DNA of 64,000 nucleotides from Phytoactinopolyspora halophila (GCF_003287285.1 NZ_QMIG01000025.1:1-64000), one strand, 5' to 3'; positions 35,500-44,362 are shown, counted from the first letter of the stretch. Notes: generated by a model not told the origin, from the letters alone. Translations and numbers: made by a program.

Positions 35500-36384
35500 A
35501 TGACGTTCCGCCCGGAGTCAACGACCGATCTGTCCGAGCTGGCGCGCCCGTCCGGCGCCTTCGCGATGCTCGCCGTCGACCAGCGCGAGGCGCTGCGGCA
35601 GATGTTCGCCCAACACCAGGTCGAGCCCGTGGATGACGAGCAGCTGACGCAGTTCAAGGTCGCGGCAACCCGAACGCTCACCCCGCACGCGTCGGCCGTC
35701 CTCGTCGACCGCGAGTTCGGGCTCGACCGCGTGCTGGCAGAACGGGCGGTCGCTCCCGGATGCGGCCTCATCGTGGCCGCGGATCATTTCGAACCCGCGC
35801 ACGGCGAGCTCGTCGGCTGGACCGGCATCGACCCCCTCGTGGACCCGCACGAGGCCAAGCGGCTCGGAGCGGTCGCGCTGAAGCTGCTAGTGCTCTATCG
35901 CCCGGACGCGGGTCAGCGGGAGCGCATCGAGACGGTCGAGCGATTCGCCGGGCAGTGCCGCGACGCCGGCCTTGTCAGCATCGTCGAGGCGGTGTCGCGC
36001 GCACCGGTCGCCGGCGGGACCTGGGACCGGGACGAGGGAGTGCTGGCGGCGGCTGCCGAGCTGGGCAGCCGCGGCGCCGATCTCTACAAGGCCGAGGTCC
36101 CGCTGCGGGGCCAGGGTGGCGCCGCCGAGATACGGCGCCGGTGCGCGCAGATCACCGCGAGTGTCGGTTCCCCGTGGGTGGTGCTCTCCAGCGGAGTCTC
36201 CGAGGACGTCTTTCCCGATGCGGTCGAGCTCGCGTGTTCCGAGGGGGCCTCGGGGTTCCTCGCCGGGCGCGCCGTGTGGGCGTCGTGCATCGGCGCGCCG
36301 GACGTCGAGCACGAGCTGCGCGAGCGCGCCGTGGCGCGGCTGCGCCGGCTGGCCGCGATCGTCGACGAGACGGTGGGGAGGTGA
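35500..36384 (+). CDS. YihT-type class I aldolase
   Basis: This 294-residue Schiff-base aldolase follows E. coli YihT (6-deoxy-6-sulfofructose-1-phosphate aldolase) along most of its length, as recalled from the family. Shared segments are SGAFAMLAVDQREALRQMF, ASAVLVDREFG, VAADHF, ALKLLVLYR, GADLYKAEVPL with the presumed Schiff-base lysine, WVVLSSGVSEDVFPDAVELA and GASGFLAGRAVWAS. LacD-type tagatose-1,6-bisphosphate aldolases are the wider family and an alternative. GGAGG lies just before ATG 35500. It begins a five-gene operon with an isomerase and an ABC importer; no sugar kinase is present. Confidence 0.82.
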   Translation: MTFRPESTTDLSELARPSGAFAMLAVDQREALRQMFAQHQVEPVDDEQLTQFKVAATRTLTPHASAVLVDREFGLDRVLAERAVAPGCGLIVAADHFEPAHGELVGWTGIDPLVDPHEAKRLGAVALKLLVLYRPDAGQRERIETVERFAGQCRDAGLVSIVEAVSRAPVAGGTWDRDEGVLAAAAELGSRGADLYKAEVPLRGQGGAAEIRRRCAQITASVGSPWVVLSSGVSEDVFPDAVELACSEGASGFLAGRAVWASCIGAPDVEHELRERAVARLRRLAAIVDETVGR

Positions 36385-37799
36385 TGACCGTGCCACGTGC
36401 CGTCGTCATCGCCACCGCGCGGCCGACGTTCGCCGTCGACGCGGCGCTCGAACGCGCGCGGGCCGCGCGGCACCTGCTCGGCGAGCTCGGCGCCGACGTC
36501 AGCGGGCCGGACGCGCTCGTGATGACGCCCGACGACGTGGCGCGGGCCGCCGCCTTCGTCGATCACCGGGCCGATCTGATCGTCAACGTCTGCGCGTCGT
36601 TCTCGGACGCCAGCCCCGCGTTGCAGTTGTACTCGGGGCTCGACCGGCCCGTGCTCCTGTGGGCGTTCCGCGAGCCCGGCGAGGTCGGGGACCGGCTGTG
36701 GCTGAACTCGCTGTGTGGCGCGAACCTGTTCGGTCATGCCCTGGTGCGGGCCGGGCAGGAGGTGCGCCTCCTCTACGGCAACCCCGACGAACCGGGGGTG
36801 CGGGCCACGCTGGATCGGGCGCTGGCCGGCGAGCTGCCCACCCCGCCAGCGCTGCCGGACGCACCCGGGCCGCGCGGCGCGGAACGGCCCGTCCGCGAGG
36901 CACTCGACTCGCTGCACGGCCAGCGCATCGGCGTGGTGGGGGATGCCCCGTCTGGCTTCACGCCCTGCGAGTTCGACCCGCGCGTGCTCGACGAGCTCTT
37001 CGGCCTGGGAGTCGACCCCATGGCGGTCGACGACGTGTTCGATCAGGTGGCGAGCGTGGATGCCGGCACGCGCCAGCAGGAGCTGGAGCGGGCGACGGCG
37101 CACCGGCCAAGTCTTGCGGCCCTGGATGCGGAGGAAGTTCGCCAGCACGCGGCCGTCACCTGCGCGTTGCGGGACGTCACCGCCGGGCGGGACCTCGCGG
37201 CCCTCGCCGTCCGGTGCTGGCCGGAGTTCCCCACGCGGCTCGGTGTCTGCCCGTGCTCGTCCCTGTCGAGGGTCGCCGACGAGGGCGTGCTCACCCAGTG
37301 CGAGCGCGACGTCTACGGGGCGGTGACCATGCTCCTGCTGCGGGCCCTCGGCGCCGGCCCCAGCTACCTTGTCGACACCGTCGACCTGCAAGCCGCGGAC
37401 AACATCGTCCGGTTCTGGCACTGCGGATCGGCGCCCACGGAGCTGGCGGCCGACCCGTCACGAGCCGAGCAGTCCGTGCACTGCAACCGCAAGATCGGTG
37501 TCGCTGGCAACTTCCCGCTGCGCACCGGTCGCGTCATCATCGCGCGGCTGGCCGAGGATACGGATCCGGCAAGCAGGTCCGGCCTGCGCTTGCTGCTCTC
37601 CTCCGGGGAGTCCGTGCCCGCGCCCAACCGCTTTCAGGGAAACACGGCGGATGTCCGCCTGGACGGCGATGCGACAACCTTCGTGCACAGTCTCGTCACG
37701 GGTGGGTTTCCACACCACACCGTGCTCGCGTGGGCGGACGTGCGCCCGGCGCTGCGAGCCGCTGCCGACGTCCTGGACATGCCCGTCATCGAGTTGTAA
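36384..37799 (+). CDS. L-fucose/L-arabinose isomerase-family sugar isomerase
   Basis: The 471-residue protein belongs to the FucI/AraA-type aldose-ketose isomerases. Residues 1-150 form the N-terminal alpha/beta domain. The C-terminal part carries the active site with QCERDVYGAVTMLLLRALG, which supplies Glu/Asp metal ligands, and HCNRKIGVAGNFPLRTG with a His. It starts by a TGATG overlap with the aldolase and has GGGGAGGT upstream. FucI-family isomerases are used for deoxy or 6-substituted hexoses, including sulfoquinovose in some Bacillota. With the YihT-type aldolase it probably converts an aldose to the ketose before cleavage. Confidence 0.78.
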   Translation: MTVPRAVVIATARPTFAVDAALERARAARHLLGELGADVSGPDALVMTPDDVARAAAFVDHRADLIVNVCASFSDASPALQLYSGLDRPVLLWAFREPGEVGDRLWLNSLCGANLFGHALVRAGQEVRLLYGNPDEPGVRATLDRALAGELPTPPALPDAPGPRGAERPVREALDSLHGQRIGVVGDAPSGFTPCEFDPRVLDELFGLGVDPMAVDDVFDQVASVDAGTRQQELERATAHRPSLAALDAEEVRQHAAVTCALRDVTAGRDLAALAVRCWPEFPTRLGVCPCSSLSRVADEGVLTQCERDVYGAVTMLLLRALGAGPSYLVDTVDLQAADNIVRFWHCGSAPTELAADPSRAEQSVHCNRKIGVAGNFPLRTGRVIIARLAEDTDPASRSGLRLLLSSGESVPAPNRFQGNTADVRLDGDATTFVHSLVTGGFPHHTVLAWADVRPALRAAADVLDMPVIEL

Positions 37800-37828
37800 G
37801 CCCACCCACGGTTCAAAGGAGACCGATC

Positions 37829-39166
37829 ATGACGCAACGCTCCTCCGGCATCGGAAATTCGATCACGCGGCGCCGTGCCCTCCAGCTGCTCGGGCTCGGG
37901 GGAATCGCGACGGTGTCCGCTGTGTCCAGCGCGTGTGCCGGGCCCGGCTCCGGCGAGGGCGGCGAGCAGCAGGGCGGTTCCGGCGGTGACGAGCTCGCCA
38001 CCGGGGGACCGGTGGAAGGCGAGATCTCGTTCGCGCACTGGCGCGCCGAGGACCAGGACGTCCTGGAAGAGCTGTTCGCGCAGTTCACCGAGGAATACCC
38101 GGACGCGTCCGTGTCCCAGGACATCTCGCCATCCAACGACTACCAGTCCAGCGCGCTGCAGCGGATCCGCAGCGGCAACATCGGTGACCTGTTCGTGGCC
38201 TTCCGGGGCGCCCAGTTCGTGGACATGGTGAATGCCGGCCTGTATGCCGACCTGTCCGGCACCGACGTCGTCGACCTGTACCAACCGGATCTCATCGAGG
38301 CCGGAGCGCAGGACGGCACCCAGTACGGGCTGCCGTATCAGCTGGTGTTCAACCAGCCCGTGACGAACCTGGACATGCTGGAGTCGGTCGGCATCACCGA
38401 GCCGCCGCCGGACTGGGACAGCTTCCTGGCCATGTGCGAGGATCTGCTCGCCGCCGACGTGATCCCGATGGCCTGGCCGGGTGGCGAGATCGGCAACGCC
38501 GGCCACCTGTTCAACTGCATGGTGATGAACAACGCGCCGTCCGACGACATGTGCGTGAAGATCGAGACCGGCGAGTACAAGTGCACGGACGACTGGTTCC
38601 TGCGCACGCTGGAGCAGTACGCCGAGTTGCGCCCGTACTTCCAGTCCAACGCCACCGGGACGGCCGTGGAACCCGCGCAGCAGCTCTTCGCGGAGGGTCA
38701 GGCGGCGATCATGGTCACCGGCTCGTTCCACATCGCGGCCGCCCGGGAGCTGGGAGCGGACTTCCCGATGGGCATGCTGGCCCCGATCACCGTCTCGGCC
38801 GACGAGATGAAGTACGAGGGCATCCACAACGCGACGTTCATCCTGGGTGTGAACACGGCTTCCGACAACCAGGCCGCTGCCATGGAGCTCCTGCGCTTCC
38901 TGAGCGCGCCGGAGCCGGCCAGCACGTACGCCAACGGCACCGCCCAGCACCTCACGGTGACAGATGTCGAGTACGAGAACGAGGATCTGGCCACCAACGA
39001 GGAATGGCTGCAGAAGCAGACCCTGCTCGCACCGCGGTTCCAGTTCACCGACCTGGACATCCGCAACGCGGCCGAGCAGGCCTGCATCGACGTGGTCGGT
39101 GGGGACTCCCCGGAGCAAGCGGCGGAGGCGGCCCAGCAGATCATCGACCAGCGCGTCGACGCCTGA
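37829..39166 (+). CDS. Sugar ABC transporter substrate-binding lipoprotein
   Basis: The 445-residue extracytoplasmic binding protein is of the carbohydrate uptake type 1 family. The N-terminus carries a signal with TRRRALQLLG and the lipobox VSSAC, so a lipoprotein anchored after cleavage at Cys. The TRRRA run may route it through Tat. A Gly/Ser/Gln linker precedes the mature domain, starting about residue 65 (GEISFAHWRAEDQDVLEELF). AAAGGAG at 37815-37821 precedes ATG 37829. The two permeases follow. No ATPase gene is adjacent, so a shared MsiK-type ATPase elsewhere in the genome is likely, as is known for actinobacterial sugar importers. Confidence 0.9.
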   Translation: MTQRSSGIGNSITRRRALQLLGLGGIATVSAVSSACAGPGSGEGGEQQGGSGGDELATGGPVEGEISFAHWRAEDQDVLEELFAQFTEEYPDASVSQDISPSNDYQSSALQRIRSGNIGDLFVAFRGAQFVDMVNAGLYADLSGTDVVDLYQPDLIEAGAQDGTQYGLPYQLVFNQPVTNLDMLESVGITEPPPDWDSFLAMCEDLLAADVIPMAWPGGEIGNAGHLFNCMVMNNAPSDDMCVKIETGEYKCTDDWFLRTLEQYAELRPYFQSNATGTAVEPAQQLFAEGQAAIMVTGSFHIAAARELGADFPMGMLAPITVSADEMKYEGIHNATFILGVNTASDNQAAAMELLRFLSAPEPASTYANGTAQHLTVTDVEYENEDLATNEEWLQKQTLLAPRFQFTDLDIRNAAEQACIDVVGGDSPEQAAEAAQQIIDQRVDA

Positions 39167-39180
39167 GACCTCACCACGAG

Positions 39181-39286
39181 GCAGGCGGGTCCAGGGCCGC
39201 ACGGGCTCCGGAGCGGGCACGCTTCGGAGCCCGTGCGGCCCGGGCTCGGCCCCGGTGCTGGACTGGCCCGCTCCGGACCCGCCTGC
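39181..39286 (+). promoter_or_regulatory. Branched RNA structure between binding-protein and permease genes
   Basis: An outer perfect 12-bp stem (39181-39192 with 39275-39286) encloses a perfect 16-bp hairpin (39195-39210 with 39225-39240) and a further GC-rich stretch. It fills the 140-base gap after the binding-protein gene. Such structures often stabilise the upstream message or attenuate transcription so that binding protein exceeds permeases; this is inferred, not shown. Confidence 0.6.
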
Positions 39287-39308
39287 CGCTCGGATGCGAG
39301 GAGACCTC

Positions 39309-40277
39309 GTGAGTGCGACAACAGAGTCGGGCCCCGCCCGCCAACCGGTGCGGCCGCCGGCAGCGGACCGGGCCGGCAAGCGCCGCCGCAAGGGCCGCGG
39401 CGCCACACGCGTCCACCCGGCGCTGTATCTCTTCCCGCTGCCTGCCCTTGCCGTCTACATCGTATTCTTCGCGATCCCGACGCTGCAGGCCGTGCAGTAC
39501 TCGACCACCGACTGGGACGGTTTCAGCGCCGACTACGAGAACGTCGGGCTGGGCAACTTCGAGCGGCTCGCGACCAACGACGATCTGTTCACGAACGCGC
39601 TGAGCAACAACCTGAAGTTCATGATCGTCGTGGTGGTCTTCCAGACGCTCCTGGGGTTGCTCCTGGCGATCTTCCTGGTGCGCAACACCACCGGATCGTT
39701 GCTGCTGCGGGGATTGTTCTTCTTCCCGACCATCCTCTCGTCGGTGTCGGTCGCCTACATCTGGAAGTTCGTCTACGACCCGAACTTCGGCCTGGCCAAC
39801 ACCGTGCTCGAGGCCGTCGGGCTTGAACAGTTCACCAGCTCGTACCTCGGCAACGACGCCGCAGCGATCTACTGGGTGGCGCTCACCCAGATCTGGTTCC
39901 ACGCGGGGCAGATGATGGTCATCTTCATCGCGGGGCTGCAAATGGTGCCCTCCGAGCTGTACGAGGCTGCGGAGATCGACGGCGCCGGCAAGTGGCGGCA
40001 GTTCACCTCCATCACCTGGCCGATGATCGCTCCGGCCACCGCCATCGTGGTGGCGTACACGACGATCCAGTCGTTCAAGGCGTTCGATCTCATTCTCGGG
40101 CTGAGTGGCAACCCGCCGCGGCACAGCCTCGACATCCTGTCGACCCGGATCTACTCCACGTTCACCAACTCCCAGTTCGGCTACGCGGCGGCGGAGTCAC
40201 TGGTGTTCATGGCGTTCATCGCGGCGATCGTGATCGTCCAGCGCCGGCTGCTCAAGCTCACCCAGAAAGACGTCTGA
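39309..40277 (+). CDS. Sugar ABC transporter permease (MalF/LacF-like)
   Basis: This 322-residue inner-membrane permease has about six membrane helices, from ALYLFPLPALAVYIVFFAIP to VFMAFIAAIVIVQRR. The ATPase-contact EAA loop is seen as ELYEAAEIDGAGKWRQFTSI. The first 35 residues are a basic cytoplasmic extension. GTG 39309 is supported by GAGGAG immediately upstream; the longer in-frame extension runs through the hairpin region and is not coding. It pairs with the next permease. Confidence 0.92.
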   Translation: MSATTESGPARQPVRPPAADRAGKRRRKGRGATRVHPALYLFPLPALAVYIVFFAIPTLQAVQYSTTDWDGFSADYENVGLGNFERLATNDDLFTNALSNNLKFMIVVVVFQTLLGLLLAIFLVRNTTGSLLLRGLFFFPTILSSVSVAYIWKFVYDPNFGLANTVLEAVGLEQFTSSYLGNDAAAIYWVALTQIWFHAGQMMVIFIAGLQMVPSELYEAAEIDGAGKWRQFTSITWPMIAPATAIVVAYTTIQSFKAFDLILGLSGNPPRHSLDILSTRIYSTFTNSQFGYAAAESLVFMAFIAAIVIVQRRLLKLTQKDV

Positions 40278-40289
40278 GGAGGCGCGCGC

Positions 40290-41105
40290 ATGCGGTTCAC
40301 CATGACCAGGGGTGCGGTGCTGGCGGTCTACGCCCTGCTGGTGATCGTTCCCGTCACCGTCGTCGTGTTCGGCTCGTTCAAGACCACGCCCGAGCTGTTC
40401 GACTCGCCGTTCGGGCTGCCGTCGTCGTTCTCGTTCGAGAACTACGACGTCGTGCTCAACGAGGAGAACCTCGCCCAAGCCTTCGCCAACAGCGTCGTGG
40501 TGACGGCGACGTCCGTCTTCCTCACCCTGCTGCTCGGCAGCCTGGCCGCGTACGCGACGGCGCGCATCCCGGGCTGGAAGGGGTGGCTGATCTTCGGCTT
40601 CCTGGTTCTGGGGATGTCCGTGCCGGCGCAGGCGAACATGATCCCCCAGTACGTGCTGTTCAACCAGCTCGGCCTGCTCGACAGCCGGATCGGCCTGGTG
40701 ATCATCAACATCGTCGTCGGCCTGCCGGTCGCGGTGTTCATCCTGGGCGGCTTCATGAAGACGCTGCCGCGCGAGACGTACGAGGCCGGCTCCGTCGACG
40801 GCGCCGGCCCGTTCCGGACGTACTGGTCGATCGTGATGCCGATGTCGATGCCGTCACTCGCGGCCACGGCCATCTTCCTGTTCGTCATCCAGTGGAACGA
40901 CCTGCTCTACCCCCTGCTGTTCATTAGCACTGACAGCAAGAAGACGATCCCGCTGGCGTTGCTGGACTTCCAGGGCCAGTTCCTGACCGACTACCCGCTC
41001 CTGTTCACCGGCGTGGTCATCGCGTCGTTGCCGATGGTGGTGGCGTACGTGCTCCTGCAGCGGTACTTCGTGGCCGGCATCACCGCCGGGGCGGTGAAGG
41101 GATGA
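40290..41105 (+). CDS. Sugar ABC transporter permease (MalG/LacG-like)
   Basis: This is a 271-residue permease with six predicted helices. It has the EAA loop ETYEAGSVDGAGPFRTYWSI and the MalG-type end RYFVAGITAGAVKG. ATG 40290 follows GAGGAGG. It is the last gene of the aldolase-isomerase-ABC operon. Its stop lies 15 bases from the end of the convergent LysR gene. Confidence 0.92.
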   Translation: MRFTMTRGAVLAVYALLVIVPVTVVVFGSFKTTPELFDSPFGLPSSFSFENYDVVLNEENLAQAFANSVVVTATSVFLTLLLGSLAAYATARIPGWKGWLIFGFLVLGMSVPAQANMIPQYVLFNQLGLLDSRIGLVIINIVVGLPVAVFILGGFMKTLPRETYEAGSVDGAGPFRTYWSIVMPMSMPSLAATAIFLFVIQWNDLLYPLLFISTDSKKTIPLALLDFQGQFLTDYPLLFTGVVIASLPMVVAYVLLQRYFVAGITAGAVKG

Positions 41106-41120
41106 GCACCGGCTGGCGAG

Positions 41121-42050
41121 TCATGACGGTTGAGCCGGAGGAAGCGTGGCACCGGCACGTTCGCTCAGCCGCACGAGCGTCGCGGCGGGCTCGGCGAGCC
41201 GGCGGCGGCCCGGCCAGACCGCGTGCAGGGGGCGGGTGAGCTCCAGGCCGTCGACGGACACGTCGCGCAGCCGGCCGTCCCGGACCTCGCCCGCGACGGC
41301 GAGATCGCTCAGCACCGCGGGCGCCGTACCCGCCTCCACGGCCACCTTGACCGCGGCGTTGGACGACAGTTCGAGCAGCGGCGCAGCCATCCGGTGCGCA
41401 CCGCGCCGGAGTGCCTGCTCCAGGGCGGTGCGCGTGCCCGAGCCCGGCTCGCGGACCACGAGCGGCGTGGCCGCGAGCTCGCCGGCCGGAACCGGGGCGC
41501 GGCGACGGGCCCAGCGGTGACCGGGCGCCACGACCACCACGAGCCGGTCGCTGGCAACGCGCCGGGAACTCAGGTGCGTCGCCACGGTCGGTGATTCCAC
41601 GAAACCGACGTCGACGTCGTCGTCGCCGACCATCTCGCCGACGGCGTCGGAGTTCGCCACGCGCAGGCTGACCTCGACGTCGGGGCATGCGCGGCGGAAG
41701 GCCATCAGCCACCCGGGCATCAGGTATTCGGCCACGGTCATGCTCGCGGCCACCCGCAGCGACGCGGCCCGCTCCCGGCGCAGCGCGGAGACGCCGGCCA
41801 TCAGGTCGCCGGCTGCGGTGAGGGTGGCGCGCGCCCAGTCGACGACCACCTTTCCCTGGTCGGTGAGCGTGGTGCCGGTGTGCGTGCGTACCAGCAGCGG
41901 TACGCCGAGCTCACGCTCCAGGGTGTCCAGCCGCCGGCTCGCCGACGCCTGCGTGATCCGGTGCCGGGCTGCTGCCTTGCCGACGCTTCCGTGCTCGGCC
42001 ACCAGGACGAACAGCTCGAGATTGCGCAGGTCCGGCCATGTACCGCTCAT
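41121..42050 (-). CDS. LysR-family regulator (YeiE/CysL-like)
   Basis: The 309-residue protein has the LysR helix-turn-helix at residues 8-65 (LELFVLVAEHGSVGKAAARH, ITQASASRRLDTLERELGVP). A periplasmic-binding-like effector domain follows, with ASMTVAEYLMPGWL and PLVVREPGSGTR. The effector-domain motifs and the divergent position opposite a YeiH-type transporter match the E. coli yeiE-yeiH pair, whose regulator responds to sulfite stress. ATG 42050 gives the standard start. Confidence 0.85.
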   Translation of the reverse strand: MSGTWPDLRNLELFVLVAEHGSVGKAAARHRITQASASRRLDTLERELGVPLLVRTHTGTTLTDQGKVVVDWARATLTAAGDLMAGVSALRRERAASLRVAASMTVAEYLMPGWLMAFRRACPDVEVSLRVANSDAVGEMVGDDDVDVGFVESPTVATHLSSRRVASDRLVVVVAPGHRWARRRAPVPAGELAATPLVVREPGSGTRTALEQALRRGAHRMAAPLLELSSNAAVKVAVEAGTAPAVLSDLAVAGEVRDGRLRDVSVDGLELTRPLHAVWPGRRRLAEPAATLVRLSERAGATLPPAQPS

Positions 42051-42121
42051 GCAGTCACCCTATGACCCCTTGCGAGATCGCTCTCTACCGGGCGCGGCTG
42101 TCGCATCCCACACTGAGAGGA

Positions 42122-43252
42122 ATGAGGTCAGACCCCATGCTCGGACGGTGCCGCACACTCCTGCCCGGCCTCGCCGTCGTTGCCGCCGGTGTCGGAGCGG
42201 CTGTCGTCGTATCACGGGTCATCCCGGTCAGTGTCTTGCTGGTGGCCCTGGTACTGGGGGTCATCGCCGCAAACGCCGGGCTGATCGGTCCCGTGCTGCG
42301 TCCCGGGCTCTCATTCGCCGCCCGCCAGTTGCTGCGCGCCGGTGTGGTTCTCCTCGGGCTCCAGCTAGCCGTGCCAGAGGTGCTGTCCCTCGGCCCCGGC
42401 GTCCTCGCGGTGGTGGCGGTGAGCGTGGCCGTGACGTTCGCCGGCACCGTGGTGGCGGGACGCGCTCTGGGCCTCTCGCCGCAGCGCAGCATCCTGATCG
42501 CGACGGGTTTCTCGATCTGCGGCGCCTCGGCCGTCGCGGCGGCGGGCAGCGTCGTCGACAGCGACGACGAGGACGTCGCGACGGCCATCGCGCTGGTGAC
42601 CATCTTCGGTACGGCGTCCCTGGTGGTGATGCCCGTGCTGTACGCGCCGCTGGGCATGCCGGCCGACACGTTCGGCATCTGGGTCGGGGCCAGCGTCCAC
42701 GAGGTGGCGCAAGTGGTGGCGGCTGCCGGTGCGGTCGGCTCGGCCGCGCTCGCCCCCGCCGTTGTGGTGAAGCTGACCCGCGTGGTCCTGCTGGCACCGG
42801 TCATCGCGGGGCTGAGCGTGTGGCAGCGACGCCAGGAGCGGCACGGTCCCGGTGCCGACGCGGACTGGGCCGGCACCGACCTCGCTTACGCAGACCGGGC
42901 CAGCGCCGGGCCGGCCCACGCGGGCACGCCACAGCCCGGCCATGACGCGAACCGCGGGTCTGGCACGCAGGCAACTCCTGCCGTGGGCCGCAAGCGTCCT
43001 CCGGTGGTTCCCGGATTCGTTCTCGGATTCCTGGCGGCCATGGTGGTGCGCAGCGTGGACGTTCTCCCGGCAGCCGTCCTCGATGCCGCCTCCGTCGTCC
43101 AGACGGCGTTGCTGGCCGCCGCGATGTTCGGGATGGGCGCCGCCATCCGGCTCGCGACGATCCTGCGGCGCGGCGGCTCCGGGCTCGCCGTCGGGTTGCT
43201 GTCGACGCTGCTCATCGCCGCCGTGTCCTACGCCGGCGTCGCGCTGCTCTGA
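42122..43252 (+). CDS. YeiH/UPF0324-family membrane transporter (putative sulfate/sulfite exporter)
   Basis: This is a 376-residue predicted membrane protein with about 10 helices. UPF0324 signatures are QLLRAGVVLLGLQLAVPEVL, the ATGFSICGASAVAAAGSVV segment, IFGTASLVVMPVLY, VGASVHEVAQVVAA and FGMGAAIRLATI. A hydrophilic Ala/Gly/His-rich loop of about 55 residues (42835-42995) is inserted before helix 9. The family is annotated as putative sulfate exporter, and evidence in enterobacteria ties it to sulfite stress. ATG 42122 has GAGAGG next to it; ATG 42137 is an alternative. Confidence 0.82.
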   Translation: MRSDPMLGRCRTLLPGLAVVAAGVGAAVVVSRVIPVSVLLVALVLGVIAANAGLIGPVLRPGLSFAARQLLRAGVVLLGLQLAVPEVLSLGPGVLAVVAVSVAVTFAGTVVAGRALGLSPQRSILIATGFSICGASAVAAAGSVVDSDDEDVATAIALVTIFGTASLVVMPVLYAPLGMPADTFGIWVGASVHEVAQVVAAAGAVGSAALAPAVVVKLTRVVLLAPVIAGLSVWQRRQERHGPGADADWAGTDLAYADRASAGPAHAGTPQPGHDANRGSGTQATPAVGRKRPPVVPGFVLGFLAAMVVRSVDVLPAAVLDAASVVQTALLAAAMFGMGAAIRLATILRRGGSGLAVGLLSTLLIAAVSYAGVALL

Positions 43253-43278
43253 GCTCGGCTCGCCACCGCCCATCGCCG

Positions 43279-43346
43279 ACTTCTTGGGGCTGCGGAACGT
43301 CCAGCGGCCCGAATCCGGCTCTGGACGTTCCGCAGCCCCAAGAAGT
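43279..43346. repeat. Perfect 26-bp inverted repeat between convergent genes
   Basis: Arms 43279-43304 (beginning ACTTCTTGGGGCTGCGG) and 43321-43346 are exact reverse complements with a 16-base loop. It lies between the ends of the yeiH-type and epimerase genes, so it may serve as a two-way terminator. There is no T-tract, and its long perfect arms resemble the design of the element at 10147-10232, though the sequence differs. Confidence 0.75.
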
Positions 43347-43352
43347 TGTGCT

Positions 43353-44354
43353 TTAGAACTCGAAGCCGGCCGGGAACGGATCGCTCGGGTCCAGCATGTA
43401 CTGGGCGGTGCCGGTGATCCAGGCGCGGCCGGTGATCGTCGGTACCACGGCGGGCCGGTCCGCCACCGCCGTCTCGGCGACGAGCCGGCCGACGAACCGG
43501 GATCCGATGAACGACTCGTTCACGAAGTCACGCTCCAGGGGCAGCTCGCCACGCGACCACAGCTCGGCCATCCGGGCCGAGGTCCCCGTCCCGCACGGCG
43601 AGCGGTCGAACCATCCCGGGTGGATCGCCATGGCGTGCCGCGAGTGCTCCGCGGTGGACCCGGGTGCGATGAACTCGACGTGGTGGCAGTGGTCGACACC
43701 GGCGATCTCGGGATGCTTCGGCGGTGCCTGCTCGTTGATCGCGCGCATGATGGCGAGGCCGGTCTCCGCGATGTCGCGCTGGCGGGAGCGATCGAAGGGG
43801 AGCCCGACCTGGTCCAGCTCCACCATGGCGTAGAAGTTCCCGCCGAACGCCAGGCTGTACGGCACGGCGCCGATCCCGGGCACGTCGATGGTCTCGTCCA
43901 GCCGCTCGGTGTACGACGGGACGTTCTCGATGGTCACCGAGTCGGCGTGCCCGTCGCTGACGGCGACCTCGGCGACCACGAGCCCGGCCGGCGTGTCCAG
44001 GCGGATGGTGGTGATTGGCTCGGTGACCTGCACCATGCCGGTCTCCACGAGCACGGTGGCGACGCCGATGGTGCCGTGCCCGCACATGGGCAGGCAGCCG
44101 GAGACCTCGATGTACACGACGCCCCAGTCCGCCTCGGGCCGGATCGGTGGCTGCAGGATCGCGCCGCTCATGGCGGCGTGCCCGCGCGGTTCGTTCATCA
44201 GTAGCCTGCGGACGTGGTCGAGATGCTCGATGACGTGCAGCCGGCGCTCGTTCATGGTCGTGCCGGGAAGCGCGCCGACGCCACCGGTCACAACGCGGGT
44301 GGGCATGCCCTCGGTGTGCGAGTCGACCGCGGAGTAGAGCGTGGAGGATCGCAT
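43353..44354 (-). CDS. 4-hydroxyproline 2-epimerase / proline racemase family
   Basis: The 333-residue cofactor-independent epimerase has both catalytic cysteines: LPMCGHGTIG (first Cys) and SPCGTGTSA (second Cys). Enzymes with both act as racemases or epimerases rather than as dehydratases, which have Thr at the second position. In this family trans-4-hydroxy-L-proline is converted to cis-4-hydroxy-D-proline. The neighbours are a DapA-like deaminase and a D-amino-acid dehydrogenase complex, the next steps of the hydroxyproline pathway. ATG 44354 follows GAGGAG. It is the last gene of the leftward operon. Confidence 0.9.
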   Translation of the reverse strand: MRSSTLYSAVDSHTEGMPTRVVTGGVGALPGTTMNERRLHVIEHLDHVRRLLMNEPRGHAAMSGAILQPPIRPEADWGVVYIEVSGCLPMCGHGTIGVATVLVETGMVQVTEPITTIRLDTPAGLVVAEVAVSDGHADSVTIENVPSYTERLDETIDVPGIGAVPYSLAFGGNFYAMVELDQVGLPFDRSRQRDIAETGLAIMRAINEQAPPKHPEIAGVDHCHHVEFIAPGSTAEHSRHAMAIHPGWFDRSPCGTGTSARMAELWSRGELPLERDFVNESFIGSRFVGRLVAETAVADRPAVVPTITGRAWITGTAQYMLDPSDPFPAGFEF

Positions 44355-44362
44355 GGTGCTCC

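Noticed and set aside
35972-37828. Open frame running as one 1064-codon ORF through the aldolase and isomerase genes into the binding protein
   Set aside because: The upstream part is out of frame with conserved aldolase and isomerase residues and encodes Arg/Ala-rich noise. Only the part from ATG 37829, with signal peptide and Shine-Dalgarno, is real.
37634-39406. 590-codon antisense ORF opposite the binding-protein gene
   Set aside because: Shadow of a strongly coding opposite strand; residue content is Arg/Gly/Asp-rich with no recognisable domain.
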